From Pseudomonadota bacterium (GTDB lineage: Bacteria > Desulfobacterota > Desulfobacteria > Desulfobacterales > JAHIVH01), in NCBI GenBank assembly GCA_018816735.1, contig JAHIVH010000070.1, positions 372,001 through 436,000 on the forward strand: DNA of 64,000 nucleotides. The letters run 5' to 3'. Position numbers and translations under genes: made by a program. Below, in pieces: positions 55,269 through 63,815 of this stretch. Each line of letters opens with the position of its first letter. Position 1 is the first letter of the stretch. A model generated the notes under the pieces. It searched no databases. It had not been told where the DNA came from and saw only the letters and a program-made list of their open reading frames with translations.

Positions 55269-56069
55269 TCACTGTCTGGCCATAAGCGCCTTTTTTTTCT
55301 GAATGCTCTCCTTTAGCCAGCTGATCCACTTTGCCATCCCTTCTTCGGTTTTGGAAGAAATCTCAAAAATGGGCATATCCGGATGAATGGTCAGAATGCT
55401 TTTTCTGGCCTCGTCCATGTCAAAGTCCAGGTAGGGCAGAAGGTCGATTTTATTCAAAAGGGCAATATCGGATTCCCTGAACATGAGGGGATATTTCAAT
55501 GGTTTGTCCTCACCTTCGGTCACACTCAAGATCACGGCACGGGCATCTTCGCCAATATCGAATTCTGCAGGGCACACCAGATTGCCGATATTTTCAACAA
55601 TCAGAAGGTCAATGTCATCCGTGTCAAGGCTTGAGAATGCATTTTCGATCACAAGGGCGGTCAGATGACAGTCCCCGCCAAATTCATCGGTGTTGACCTG
55701 GACAACAGGCACCCCGGTTTCGGAAAGCCGGTCCGCATCGTTTGTTGTGCAGATATCACCAACGATAACCGCACTTTTAATATCATCTTTTATGGCATTC
55801 AATGTTTTAACAAGCGTGGTCGTTTTGCCTGAACCCGGGGAACTCATCACATTCAGTACAAAAATGCCTTTTTCGGAAAACCGTTTTCGGTTCTGAGCAG
55901 CCATGGCCTCGTTCACATCCAGGACGCGCCGGACGATTTTTATTTCTCTGCCCCTGCCCGTTTTTTTGGTTTCAATGCTTTCTTGCCCTGGCTTATGGGG
56001 ATGATGATGGGGTTTATGAAAGTCATCATGATGATTATAACGGGTCTGTCTCAGTCCATGAAGAATCAT
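55269..56069 (-). CDS. hypB: hydrogenase nickel incorporation GTPase HypB
   Basis: 266 residues. The N-terminus is His-rich (HHDDFHKPHHHPHKPG), which stores or delivers nickel. The GTPase G1 loop is SSPGSGKTT (near 77). GDICTTNDADRL and GGDCHLTA (the Cys-His metal site) follow, and NKIDLL is the G4 specificity motif. HypB works with HypA to insert nickel into [NiFe] hydrogenases in the cytoplasm. No hypA or structural hydrogenase gene is nearby. AAGGAG precedes the ATG. Confidence 0.94.
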   Translation of the reverse strand: MILHGLRQTRYNHHDDFHKPHHHPHKPGQESIETKKTGRGREIKIVRRVLDVNEAMAAQNRKRFSEKGIFVLNVMSSPGSGKTTTLVKTLNAIKDDIKSAVIVGDICTTNDADRLSETGVPVVQVNTDEFGGDCHLTALVIENAFSSLDTDDIDLLIVENIGNLVCPAEFDIGEDARAVILSVTEGEDKPLKYPLMFRESDIALLNKIDLLPYLDFDMDEARKSILTIHPDMPIFEISSKTEEGMAKWISWLKESIQKKKALMARQ

Positions 56070-56206
56070 GGGGACACTCCTTATTTATGAAGAATGAATG
56101 ATAAATATGGTTTTAAAGTCACTATTCTTTGTACGATGTTTTTTTAATCCAGGCAACCCAATAATGAGAAACCGGAAACTGGATTTCAGCGGCAGGCGAT
56201 CCTTTT

Positions 56207-56593
56207 TTATTTACGTCGAAAGTAGATTGATCTCACTTTTCCGATGACTTCCAGAAACCACTTGATAGAGACGGCATCCCCTTCAAGCATCAGGTCTCCT
56301 TTCATGATCGCTTTTTCAATGGCCCGGGGTTTTCCCATACCAATATCGATCATGATTTTTGCACCCCTTTCAGGTGTTTTCCAGATGAGCTTGCAGATGG
56401 CATCCTGGGACGGACCGCTTTTGCTTCGAACACGGTTATCCTGAAACCGGAAAGTTCTTGAAATGCGGTCATCCTTTGATTTCATCACAAGGATGACCTC
56501 CTTCTCGTTCAGCTTCTGCCGGAACGGACTTGAAATGCATGCGGAAAACTGAAAGAGTCTGTAAAGTCCGGCCATAAGTAATGATAATTTCAC
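56207..56593 (-). CDS. SCP2-like (sterol carrier fold) small protein
   Basis: 128 residues from a GTG preceded by AGGGGAATTG. The core AICKLIWKTPERGAKIMIDIGMG and GDLMLEGDAVSIKWFLEVIG follow the strand and helix pattern of SCP2/sterol-carrier domains, which carry hydrophobic ligands. It is short for a free SCP2 domain and has a basic C-terminus (IYFRRK). Cytoplasmic. It lies 137 bp upstream of hypB on the same strand. Assignment is tentative. Confidence 0.5.
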   Translation of the reverse strand: MKLSLLMAGLYRLFQFSACISSPFRQKLNEKEVILVMKSKDDRISRTFRFQDNRVRSKSGPSQDAICKLIWKTPERGAKIMIDIGMGKPRAIEKAIMKGDLMLEGDAVSIKWFLEVIGKVRSIYFRRK

Positions 56594-56741
56594 GCCAATT
56601 CCCCTAAAATGATTGCCTACTTTCTTATTGACACCCCCAATATGGTATAGTATTCACTATATAATCCGCATTATAAATTGTCAACAAGGGATATCGTACT
56701 GCTAAAAAATTGTCATAAACAATAAAGACGGAGATATCTGC

Positions 56742-57998
56742 ATGCAAAAAAAAGTGTTGTATACCATTGTTGCTGTGTTTTGGGGAGTGTTATTTATCAT
56801 ATCCGGCCATACTGCTGCTGAGACTTCTGAAAAAGGGCATACGATGATTCAAGCCGGCATTGAACAGAAAAACACCGATATCAAAAATGAACTAACGGAT
56901 CTTCTTGAGCTTGAGAATCAAAGTGACTGGCAGTTCCTGTCAAAGCTCAGTGACAGTGAGCAGATAAGGCTTTCAGAGCGGATTGCCTATGTGCTGGATG
57001 AAGAGGGCGGTATCATTGTTTCGCTCCTGGTCACCGGTACAAAAATGCTCCCTAATTTTATTTTGGTGAGGACGGCCAGGATGCTGGAGCCGGAAACCGT
57101 TGCCAAATTGTCAAACAAGATGCCGGTTAAGGCAGCTGTGCAAATAACCAAAGGCCTTGATCGTGAATTTTTGATGGAAGTGACAAAGAAATTAAAACCC
57201 CAGAAGGGCATTGCCATCATCGAAAGCTGTCCGCTTGAACTGGTAACGGATGTGAGCAAAAGGCTGCTGGCAAATAACGATGATATTGTCTTGGCGCGCC
57301 TCGCGGATTATATGTCTCCGGACAAGCTGGGGGAAATATCTGAAAATCTGACCCCAGAGGAAAATGTCAGAATCAGCAACCAGATGAAAAACCGGTCTGT
57401 GATTGCAAAGATACTGGTTTCTTTTCCGGATGACTATCTGATTAAGCTGATCAAAGAATGTTTTCGCCGTGAATATTATTCGCTTGTGGCAGATGTTACT
57501 GAGGAAATGGAAAAAGGCCGGTTGCTCGGCATTCTTGGGCAGATGGACCAGGATGACCTTCCCAAATCTATTTTTTTGGCAGAAGTATCGGTATATCTTG
57601 ATCCCATAAAGTCCACATCCATTATCGAGGATTTGCCTGATGAACTCTTAATTGACGTAAACAGACATCTCATTCTGAAAGATGAATATTCTGTGATGGC
57701 AAGGCTTGCAGACCAGCTCTCTCCGGAGAAACTTTTAACACTTTCAAGAGAGATGTTGCCTCGCCAGAATGTTCTCGTGGCCAATCAGATGAAAAACCGG
57801 TTGCTGATCGCAAAATTGCTGTCGTCGTTTGAAGATGATTATATTGCTGAAATGACAATAGAATGTTTCAAGCTGGGTTATGTTGAACTGGTTCTTGGGG
57901 TCATGGGGGAAGTCGATCCGAATCGGCGGGTGAAGATAATGGATACGATTGAAGCCCAGGATGGGGTCAGCCCGGAATTTTTAAAGCTTATAAAATAA
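56742..57998 (+). CDS. exported helical repeat protein, MgtE-N-like
   Basis: 418 residues with a signal peptide (about 1-28). The mature part is all-helical and duplicated. IIESCPLELVTDV with LARLADYMSPDKL and ISNQMKNRSVIAKIL (from about 165) returns as IIEDLPDELLIDV with MARLADQLSPEKL and VANQMKNRLLIAKLL (from about 296). Short 'L-x-P-E' helices recall the superhelical N-domain of the MgtE magnesium channel, but here outside the cytoplasm. I recognise no family. A rigid scaffold or binding protein is a reasonable guess. GGAG precedes the ATG, and a terminator follows. Confidence 0.72.
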   Translation: MQKKVLYTIVAVFWGVLFIISGHTAAETSEKGHTMIQAGIEQKNTDIKNELTDLLELENQSDWQFLSKLSDSEQIRLSERIAYVLDEEGGIIVSLLVTGTKMLPNFILVRTARMLEPETVAKLSNKMPVKAAVQITKGLDREFLMEVTKKLKPQKGIAIIESCPLELVTDVSKRLLANNDDIVLARLADYMSPDKLGEISENLTPEENVRISNQMKNRSVIAKILVSFPDDYLIKLIKECFRREYYSLVADVTEEMEKGRLLGILGQMDQDDLPKSIFLAEVSVYLDPIKSTSIIEDLPDELLIDVNRHLILKDEYSVMARLADQLSPEKLLTLSREMLPRQNVLVANQMKNRLLIAKLLSSFEDDYIAEMTIECFKLGYVELVLGVMGEVDPNRRVKIMDTIEAQDGVSPEFLKLIK

Positions 57999-58009
57999 AA
58001 ACGTTTCAG

Positions 58010-58046
58010 AGAAAAAAGGGCGTTGCTCGTGAACGCCCTTTTTTCT
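58010..58046. terminator. bidirectional intrinsic terminator
   Basis: A 15-bp perfect stem (AGAAAAAAGGGCGTT, 58010-58024, with 58032-58046) with a 7-nt loop carries A and T runs in its arms. It lies between two converging genes. Confidence 0.92.
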
Positions 58047-58052
58047 GTCCTT

Positions 58053-58886
58053 CTATTTGAGAAGTGCCTGACAGGCAGGGTCTGTTATCAATGTCATACC
58101 CTTTTCCTTCATGATTGCCTGACCTTTTTCTGAGAAAGCAGCGTTAATGAGTATTTTGGATGCCCCTTCCGGTTTGCCCTTGGTTACAAAGGAAAATGTC
58201 TGAAAATAAGGATATTTGAGATCAGCAGGTGCAATGCCGTTAATATTGACAATGGTGACACCGTCCTGTTTGATCACGGCACCTCTGGCAATAAAGGATA
58301 TAGCCCCCTCAAACCGTTTGACAGCCTCAATGGCCATTGTGGATTTGTAGGAAATAAAATCATACTGAATGGGTTGCCTGTTCATAGCCAGGTTATAAAA
58401 ATTCTTATACATTTCCGTATTTTTCCCCGGTGTCACCAGAATGATTTTCATATCCGGGCCGCCTATCTCCTGCCAGTTTGTGATCTGGCGGTTGAAAATG
58501 CTTTTGAACTGCTTGTCTGTGAGGTTTCTTATCGGGAGGTTTCCGTTAATGATGACAGCGATGGGGTCACGGCAAAAGGGTATTTCCACATAGCCATATT
58601 CTTTCATTTGATAATCCAATCGATGGGTAATGGCTGCCAGATCACTGAACCCATTCATCAATCGGCCTATGGCAGATCGGGAGTAGGTGGGATAAACATC
58701 TACATCAATGTTGTTCTTTTTTGAAAACTCATTCACGATTTCGATCCCAAAGGCTTGATAGATCTGATCGGAGCACGAGAACTGAAGTGTGTCTCCGGCA
58801 TTGGCAGCTGAAGCGGTCGAAAAAATGATGATGATCGTCAGGGTCGTTATATAAATACGTGACCAAAATGGTACTTTAAGACTCAT
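58053..58886 (-). CDS. stand-alone PstS-type phosphate-binding protein
   Basis: 277 residues from the ATG at 58886, which sits 6 bases after GGAGG; a longer frame to 58946 lacks this. Signal peptide about 1-32 (cut after ANAG). A full two-lobe phosphate-binding-like domain follows: LQFSCSDQIYQAFG as the first loop, RSAIGRLMNGFSDLAAITHRL, CRDPIAVIINGN and IFNRQITNWQEIGGPD as the PstS core. The usual GSGS at the first phosphate contact reads FSCSD, so ligand preference may differ. No pstC, A or B gene is nearby, so it may signal or scavenge instead of feeding an ABC permease. Confidence 0.85.
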   Translation of the reverse strand: MSLKVPFWSRIYITTLTIIIIFSTASAANAGDTLQFSCSDQIYQAFGIEIVNEFSKKNNIDVDVYPTYSRSAIGRLMNGFSDLAAITHRLDYQMKEYGYVEIPFCRDPIAVIINGNLPIRNLTDKQFKSIFNRQITNWQEIGGPDMKIILVTPGKNTEMYKNFYNLAMNRQPIQYDFISYKSTMAIEAVKRFEGAISFIARGAVIKQDGVTIVNINGIAPADLKYPYFQTFSFVTKGKPEGASKILINAAFSEKGQAIMKEKGMTLITDPACQALLK

Positions 58887-59265
58887 GGAACACCTCCCTT
58901 GGGTTAATAGATCGTTTTTGTAAAGTCCTGATCCATTGGATAGCAAATCATATACCAGGAAAACGATGGTGGCCTATGGGTAAAAGAATCGGCATTAACG
59001 GGTGTTTCATACAAAAAATTGTCTATGGAACTATTTGATATATAGTGTGATTTGCATATATTCCCTTTGCATCGGAATTGGGCCTGCCCGACAGGCGAAA
59101 CGCGACCGGCCCCGTATTTCTTTTTCCCAACGGGCCCGGTGACAACAGGTGGTTTTACAGTCCGTTAAAGAAACCGACACCTTTCCCTGTGGTCATTTCC
59201 CGGAAATGTATGGAGAACCTTCGGTTTAACAAGACTATTGATGATCGGGCAGGCGGCCAATGCTA
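58887..59265. other. intergenic region with an imperfect hairpin
   Basis: These bases separate the divergent PstS-type and cyclase genes. ACCGGCCCCGT (59105-59115) and ACGGGCCCGGT (59130-59140) pair at 10 of 11 positions. The region just before (GCCTG-CCCGA-CAGGC) can form a second small hairpin. No known riboswitch was matched. Confidence 0.4.
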
Positions 59266-59282
59266 TTGGCATGCCGCTTGCT
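59266..59282 (+). promoter_or_regulatory. candidate sigma-54 promoter of the diguanylate cyclase gene
   Basis: TTGGCATGCCGCTTGCT fits the -24/-12 consensus (TTGGCAC, then TTGCT). GG and GC are separated by exactly ten bases, and only the C of GGCAC is changed. It lies 106 bp before the chosen cyclase start. Confidence 0.55.
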
Positions 59283-59331
59283 GATAACAGAAGCATGGGG
59301 CATCATTTCATTGAAAAGGAGGCATGTCAAC

Positions 59332-59376
59332 ATGCCGCAGGCCAATGCAACCCATATATTCATGAAGCTCAATTAA
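59332..59376 (+). CDS. 14-residue leader peptide before the diguanylate cyclase (tentative)
   Basis: ATG 59332 reads MPQANATHIFMKLN and stops at 59376. AAAAGGAGG (59314-59322) lies at ideal spacing, the best ribosome site in the neighbourhood. Its stop is 11 bases before the GTG start of the cyclase, which favours translational coupling. Confidence 0.4.
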   Translation: MPQANATHIFMKLN

Positions 59377-59387
59377 AGAGGATTGCC

Positions 59388-60236
59388 GTGCGAATCATTG
59401 ATTTGTTCAATAACTGGCAAAAAGGAGCACTCCTTGTTTTTTGTTTCAGCCTGACCGTTTTTATCGGGCTTGCAAGATACTATACCGGAACCGAATATGC
59501 GTTATCCGTATTTTATTTGTTTCCCATTACCATAGCTGCATGGCACTCAGGTTTTGCAGCAGGGTTTTTCATATCGGTGTCAAGTGCATGCTCCTGGCTG
59601 ATTGCAGATTTGATTCTCCTTGACACATTTTCCAAACCGCTTGTGCCTTATATCAATGAGACATTTCGTTTGATCGTATTTTTATTTATGGCTTATCTGG
59701 TGTCAGAGTTGAAAAATGCCTGCTTCACGCAGGAGCAACTGGCAAGGACGGATGCGCTTACCGGTCTCCTGAATCGTCGGGCGTTTTTAGAGTATATGGA
59801 AATAGAGTTTAATAAAGTAAAGCGATTTGGTCACGTCGTATCCATTATCTATATCGATGTGGATGACTTTAAACGCGTGAACGATGTGCTTGGCCATTCA
59901 GGCGGAGACAGGCTTCTTTGCGTCATCGCTGGCATTATTCAATCCAACATCAGAATTATTGATGTCTCAGCAAGGCTGGGAGGGGATGAATTTAGCGTTT
60001 TGCTTCCCCAGACAGACGCCGATGCCGCATTCCTTGTCGCTACAAAAATTCAAAAAAAGTTATTTAATGTCAAGCTTGGCCATAACTGGCACCCAAGTGT
60101 CAGTATGGGGGTCGCCACCTACGAATGCCTGCCTGAAAGCATACACGACATGATAAAAAAAGCCGACACGCTCATGTATGCAGCCAAACAAAGCGGGAAA
60201 AATACCATCAACCGTCAGGTGATGAAGGACATGTAA
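59388..60236 (+). CDS. membrane diguanylate cyclase (GGDEF)
   Basis: 282 residues from a GTG preceded by AAAGAGG. The frame stays open upstream to 59238, but that stretch holds the sigma-54 site and has no ribosome site. About five membrane helices (residues ~10-125) form the sensor part. The catalytic domain (about 125-282) has RLGGDEFSVLLP with the intact GGDEF site. The inhibitory site RxxD lies five residues before it (RIIDVSARL). It should make c-di-GMP from GTP and be subject to product inhibition. No EAL domain. The PilZ protein at 48877 is a possible receiver. Confidence 0.9.
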   Translation: MRIIDLFNNWQKGALLVFCFSLTVFIGLARYYTGTEYALSVFYLFPITIAAWHSGFAAGFFISVSSACSWLIADLILLDTFSKPLVPYINETFRLIVFLFMAYLVSELKNACFTQEQLARTDALTGLLNRRAFLEYMEIEFNKVKRFGHVVSIIYIDVDDFKRVNDVLGHSGGDRLLCVIAGIIQSNIRIIDVSARLGGDEFSVLLPQTDADAAFLVATKIQKKLFNVKLGHNWHPSVSMGVATYECLPESIHDMIKKADTLMYAAKQSGKNTINRQVMKDM

Positions 60237-60289
60237 CGACAACACAAAACCGCCCATTCCCCGACGGGTTAAGGCACGATAAAAAGAGA

Positions 60290-60757
60290 TTATTCAGAAG
60301 AAAACAGTTTGTAATATATATCTGAAATATAAACGATTCCTATAGGTTTACCATTTTCCAGCACAGGAAGCCTGCGGTATCTGTTTTTCACCATCCGGTC
60401 CAGAACGGACATAAGATGTTCATCAGAGGTTGTGCCAACAATATTCCGGCTCATCACCTGGTGAATTTTTTTTGACTTGAGTTCTTTAATATAGGTATTG
60501 GTCTGGCCATCCCAGGATAATTCATGGCCGTCAATTCCAAAATTCAGAAATGATGGCCTGAGGTGGTATAGGATATCAAACATGGTAATCACACCGACAA
60601 GTCTCTGAAAATCATCCAACACCATTAAGCTGACGGTTTTGTGCCCGGATTTTCGGATCTTTCCGTTCAGAATCATACTGATGGCGTGCTCCACAGGAGC
60701 TTCTATATGAATTTTATCAAATTGGGTTACCATAATGTCTTTTGCACGAAGTGTCAT
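60290..60757 (-). CDS. CBS-pair protein
   Basis: 155 residues with two CBS motifs (AKDIMVTQFDKIHIEAPVEHA and KIHQVMSRNIVGTTSDEHLMSVL). A loop between them carries a short insertion. CBS pairs bind adenosine nucleotides and regulate partners. It follows mgtE by 22 bp on the same strand; mgtE has CBS domains of its own, so this may be a free regulator of the channel. AAGGAG precedes the ATG. Confidence 0.87.
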   Translation of the reverse strand: MTLRAKDIMVTQFDKIHIEAPVEHAISMILNGKIRKSGHKTVSLMVLDDFQRLVGVITMFDILYHLRPSFLNFGIDGHELSWDGQTNTYIKELKSKKIHQVMSRNIVGTTSDEHLMSVLDRMVKNRYRRLPVLENGKPIGIVYISDIYYKLFSSE

Positions 60758-60779
60758 AATGACTCCTTTTTAATAGTTT

Positions 60780-62159
60780 TCAAATACCGACAATGAGTTT
60801 AATGGTATAAAAATAGATCAAGAGACCTGTGATATCAACAATGGTTGTCAGCGCCGGGCTGGCCACCACAGCAGGATCCAGTTTCAGGAAGGATGCAACC
60901 ATGGGCAATCCGGCTCCTATCAAGGTAGCTGTTACAACCTGAAGGGATAATGCCAGTGCAATGGCACTGCCAATGATCGCTATCGTGCAGCCTTCTGGCA
61001 AAAGGATTTCTCCTCCGGTCAAAAGAACCCGCCCGAAAGTAATCATGCCCAGAAGCAGGCCCAAGAGAATAGCGACCTTGAATTCCTTTAAAAGAACGGC
61101 AAGAACATCCTTATTGGAGATTTCTTTTAATGCAAGCGCTCTTACGACAAGTGTTGCGGACTGGCTGCCCGTATTCCCGCCGGTATCAGCAAGCATCGGC
61201 ATGAATGTGGCCAGAATAGTGAATTGCAGGAGAAGACCTTCAAATTTCTGAACGATCAGACCGGAAATCAATCCCAGCATGGCAAGAACAACGACCCATC
61301 CGGCACGGTTTTTAAAGTGGCCCCAGGAAGATGTTTTGGAGTAAACCGCATGTTCATGAGATCCACCAATGGCCATCAATTTTTCCATGTCCTCGGTATT
61401 TTCCTGGTTAATAACGTCAATGGCATCATCATATGTAATGATTCCCACAAGAGAATCCTTTTCATTCACCACAGGCAGGGCAATCAGGTCATATTTTTGT
61501 ATTTTTCTTACCGCATCTTCCTGGTCATCATGTATCCTGGTAAATAAAACCTCCTTTTGCATGATTTCATCAATGGTCGCATTGGGGCGGGATAAAATCA
61601 GGTCCTTTAGAGAGACAGAACCGATCAGCTTCCGGTTTTCATCCACCACATACGCGTAATAAATGGTCTCTTTATTGGGTGCTTCCCGACGAAGCCGGTC
61701 AATGGCCTGGGCAGCTGTAATCTGCGCGGGCAGCATGGCATAATCTGACGTCATGACCGATCCGGCAGTACCTTCTTCATAGGCGGAAAGCCTTCGGATA
61801 TCTTCACGTTCAGCATGAGCAAGGGCCGGCAATACCGCTTCCTGTTTTTCATCGGTCATTCGCTTGAAAAGGTCAGCCCTGTCATCCGGTGCCATGTCTG
61901 CCAGCAGGTGAACAAGCTCTTCGCGGTTAAGCGTGGTCACAAGGTCTTCCTGAAGGTCCACATCCAGATGACTGAAGATCTCGGCTCGTAAGGGGCGTTC
62001 GGCATTCTTGAGTATCTGCCAGACCTCTTTTGAAGACAGTGCTGAAATGAGCTCGGCAACAATGGCAGGGTGGCCGGTTCTGCAAAAATTGGCTATTTCT
62101 GCATTTTTATTTGCCAGGATGAGTTCACGGAGTTCCGGTACAATAATTGGATTTTTCAT
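60780..62159 (-). CDS. mgtE: magnesium transporter MgtE
   Basis: 459 residues from the ATG at 62159; the alternative start at 62186 is a TTG without a site. The N-domain (about 15-125; HLLADMAPDDRADLF) is followed by paired CBS domains (about 130-255; VMTSDYAMLP and IDEIMQKEVLF) and five membrane helices. TFMPMLADTGGNTGSQSATLVVRAL is the pore motif. It imports Mg2+ through the inner membrane and is closed by Mg2+ at the CBS sites. No M-box-type leader was recognised upstream. Confidence 0.95.
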   Translation of the reverse strand: MKNPIIVPELRELILANKNAEIANFCRTGHPAIVAELISALSSKEVWQILKNAERPLRAEIFSHLDVDLQEDLVTTLNREELVHLLADMAPDDRADLFKRMTDEKQEAVLPALAHAEREDIRRLSAYEEGTAGSVMTSDYAMLPAQITAAQAIDRLRREAPNKETIYYAYVVDENRKLIGSVSLKDLILSRPNATIDEIMQKEVLFTRIHDDQEDAVRKIQKYDLIALPVVNEKDSLVGIITYDDAIDVINQENTEDMEKLMAIGGSHEHAVYSKTSSWGHFKNRAGWVVVLAMLGLISGLIVQKFEGLLLQFTILATFMPMLADTGGNTGSQSATLVVRALALKEISNKDVLAVLLKEFKVAILLGLLLGMITFGRVLLTGGEILLPEGCTIAIIGSAIALALSLQVVTATLIGAGLPMVASFLKLDPAVVASPALTTIVDITGLLIYFYTIKLIVGI

Positions 62160-62441
62160 ATCTGGGGTATCTCCTTCAGGACGCAACGAACAAAGAAGCG
62201 TCTCGAACCGAAAAAACCCCTTTCAGGTAAGTTTCAGCAGCTCAGGGCGGGTATCATTCCATTGCGTAACTGGATTATTTTTAGGCTTTGATTTTTCTTT
62301 CTTCATTCTCCGGCAACAACTGCCGCCATCCGAATCGTTCATACATTTTTCCTTTGCAGCTCAATTAAAAAGTTCCTTAACTATCCACAGTTTATGGGGC
62401 AAGTCAATACAAATTCATACAGGTTCGTATTTTAAGCGACT

Positions 62442-63815
62442 TTAGGACATCACGCCATATTCTTTCAATTTTTTATGAAGCGTTTTTCGGGTAATGCCCA
62501 GCCTTCTGGCAGCTTCGCTTTTATTACCGTTTGAAGACTCAAGTGTTTTCAGAATGATGGTTTTTTCCGCTTTTTCAAGTGTCAGGTTATCATCAATCAC
62601 CAGGGCCTCGGACGAATTGACCAATTCGGTTTCCGGTATGGGATTGCCAGCTGTGAAATCATTCAAATCCAGAAATTCCGACTGGGAAAGCACGACGCCT
62701 CTTTCAATGGCATTGATCAGTTCCCTGACATTTCCCGGCCAGTCGTAATTGATGAGTTTGTCCATGGCTTTGGGTGTAAATCCTTTCAGTTTTTTTCCGT
62801 TTTTTTCAGAAAAAATATGAAGAAAACGCTGGGCGATCAAAGGGATATCCTCCTTTCTTTCCCGCAACGGCGGTATGTACAGATCAACAACATTCAATCT
62901 GTAGTAGAGATCTTCCCTGAAAACGCCTTTTAAAGCCAGGTCTTTGAGATCCCGGTTGGTTGCTGCGATGACCCTGACGTCGACCTTGATGACATCTTCA
63001 CCGCCTACTCGCGTGATTTCACGCTCCTGTAAAACACGCAATAGCTTCACTTGCATGGATAGCGGCATCTCGCTGACTTCATCCAGGAAAATACTGCCAC
63101 CATTGGCCAGAACGAATTTCCCGTCTTTTCTTCTCTGTGCACCGGTAAAGGAGCCTTTCTCATGGCCGAACAATTCGGATTCAAGGAGCGTTTCGGTAAT
63201 GGCCGCGCAATTGATTTTGATAAAGGGTTCGGCCCGCCTGGGGCTGTTATAGTGCGTTGCGCCGGCTATCAGCTCCTTTCCGGTTCCCGATTCTCCGGTT
63301 ATCAAAACAGATGCATCCGACTGTGCAACATGGGCAACCGTTTCAAGAAGTCTCACCATGGAAGAGCTTCTGGCAATGATATTCTGCTTGTCAAAACGGT
63401 CTTCAAGGCTCATTTTAAGAAGCTGGTTTTCCGCTTTGAGCAGCATGTTTTCTGTTGCCCTTTCAATGGTAAGTTTCAGCTTTTCAAAATCAAGGGGTTT
63501 GGTCAGATAATCGTAGGCACCGTTTTTCAGGGCATCCACAGCGGTTTCTATGGATGAATACGCGGTCATGATAATGACCGGGATAGACGGATTGATAGCC
63601 TTTATCTGTTCCATGGCTTTTAGTCCCGATACTTTGATCATCCGGATATCCATAAGAATAAGATCAAAATATCTTTCTTTGACTTTTTCAATAGCAACCG
63701 CACCATCATCCGCTTCGCTGATGTCATACCCCCACCCTGAGATAAGGGTTTTCAACATCATTCTGTGGGAAAGGTCGTCATCGACAACCAGAATTATATT
63801 ATTTTTTTTGATCAT
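62442..63815 (-). CDS. sigma-54-dependent response regulator, NtrC family
   Basis: 457 residues from the ATG at 63815, which lies inside the end of the kinase gene (17-base overlap). Receiver domain about 1-120 with ILVVDDD and phospho-Asp in DLILMDIRM. AAA+ domain about 140-370 with Walker A GESGTGKE, the sigma-54 contact loop GSFTGA and switch-loop motifs (GSIFLDEVSEMPL). C-terminal Fis-type helix-turn-helix (SEAARRLGITRKTLHKKLKEYG). It activates sigma-54 promoters when phosphorylated by the overlapping kinase. A candidate sigma-54 promoter occurs at 59266, but a direct link is not shown. Confidence 0.95.
   Translation of the reverse strand: MIKKNNIILVVDDDLSHRMMLKTLISGWGYDISEADDGAVAIEKVKERYFDLILMDIRMIKVSGLKAMEQIKAINPSIPVIIMTAYSSIETAVDALKNGAYDYLTKPLDFEKLKLTIERATENMLLKAENQLLKMSLEDRFDKQNIIARSSSMVRLLETVAHVAQSDASVLITGESGTGKELIAGATHYNSPRRAEPFIKINCAAITETLLESELFGHEKGSFTGAQRRKDGKFVLANGGSIFLDEVSEMPLSMQVKLLRVLQEREITRVGGEDVIKVDVRVIAATNRDLKDLALKGVFREDLYYRLNVVDLYIPPLRERKEDIPLIAQRFLHIFSEKNGKKLKGFTPKAMDKLINYDWPGNVRELINAIERGVVLSQSEFLDLNDFTAGNPIPETELVNSSEALVIDDNLTLEKAEKTIILKTLESSNGNKSEAARRLGITRKTLHKKLKEYGVMS

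Noticed and set aside
58887..59387. GEMM c-di-GMP riboswitch before the cyclase
   Set aside because: The hairpins there lack the conserved aptamer core, and the same search before the PilY1-like gene was also negative.
59238..59387. 50-codon upstream extension of the diguanylate cyclase
   Set aside because: It has no ribosome site, overlaps the sigma-54 site and the leader frame, and is unlike a membrane-protein N-terminus.
62160..62441. M-box magnesium riboswitch before mgtE
   Set aside because: No conserved M-box segments or terminator switch could be found in these 282 bases.
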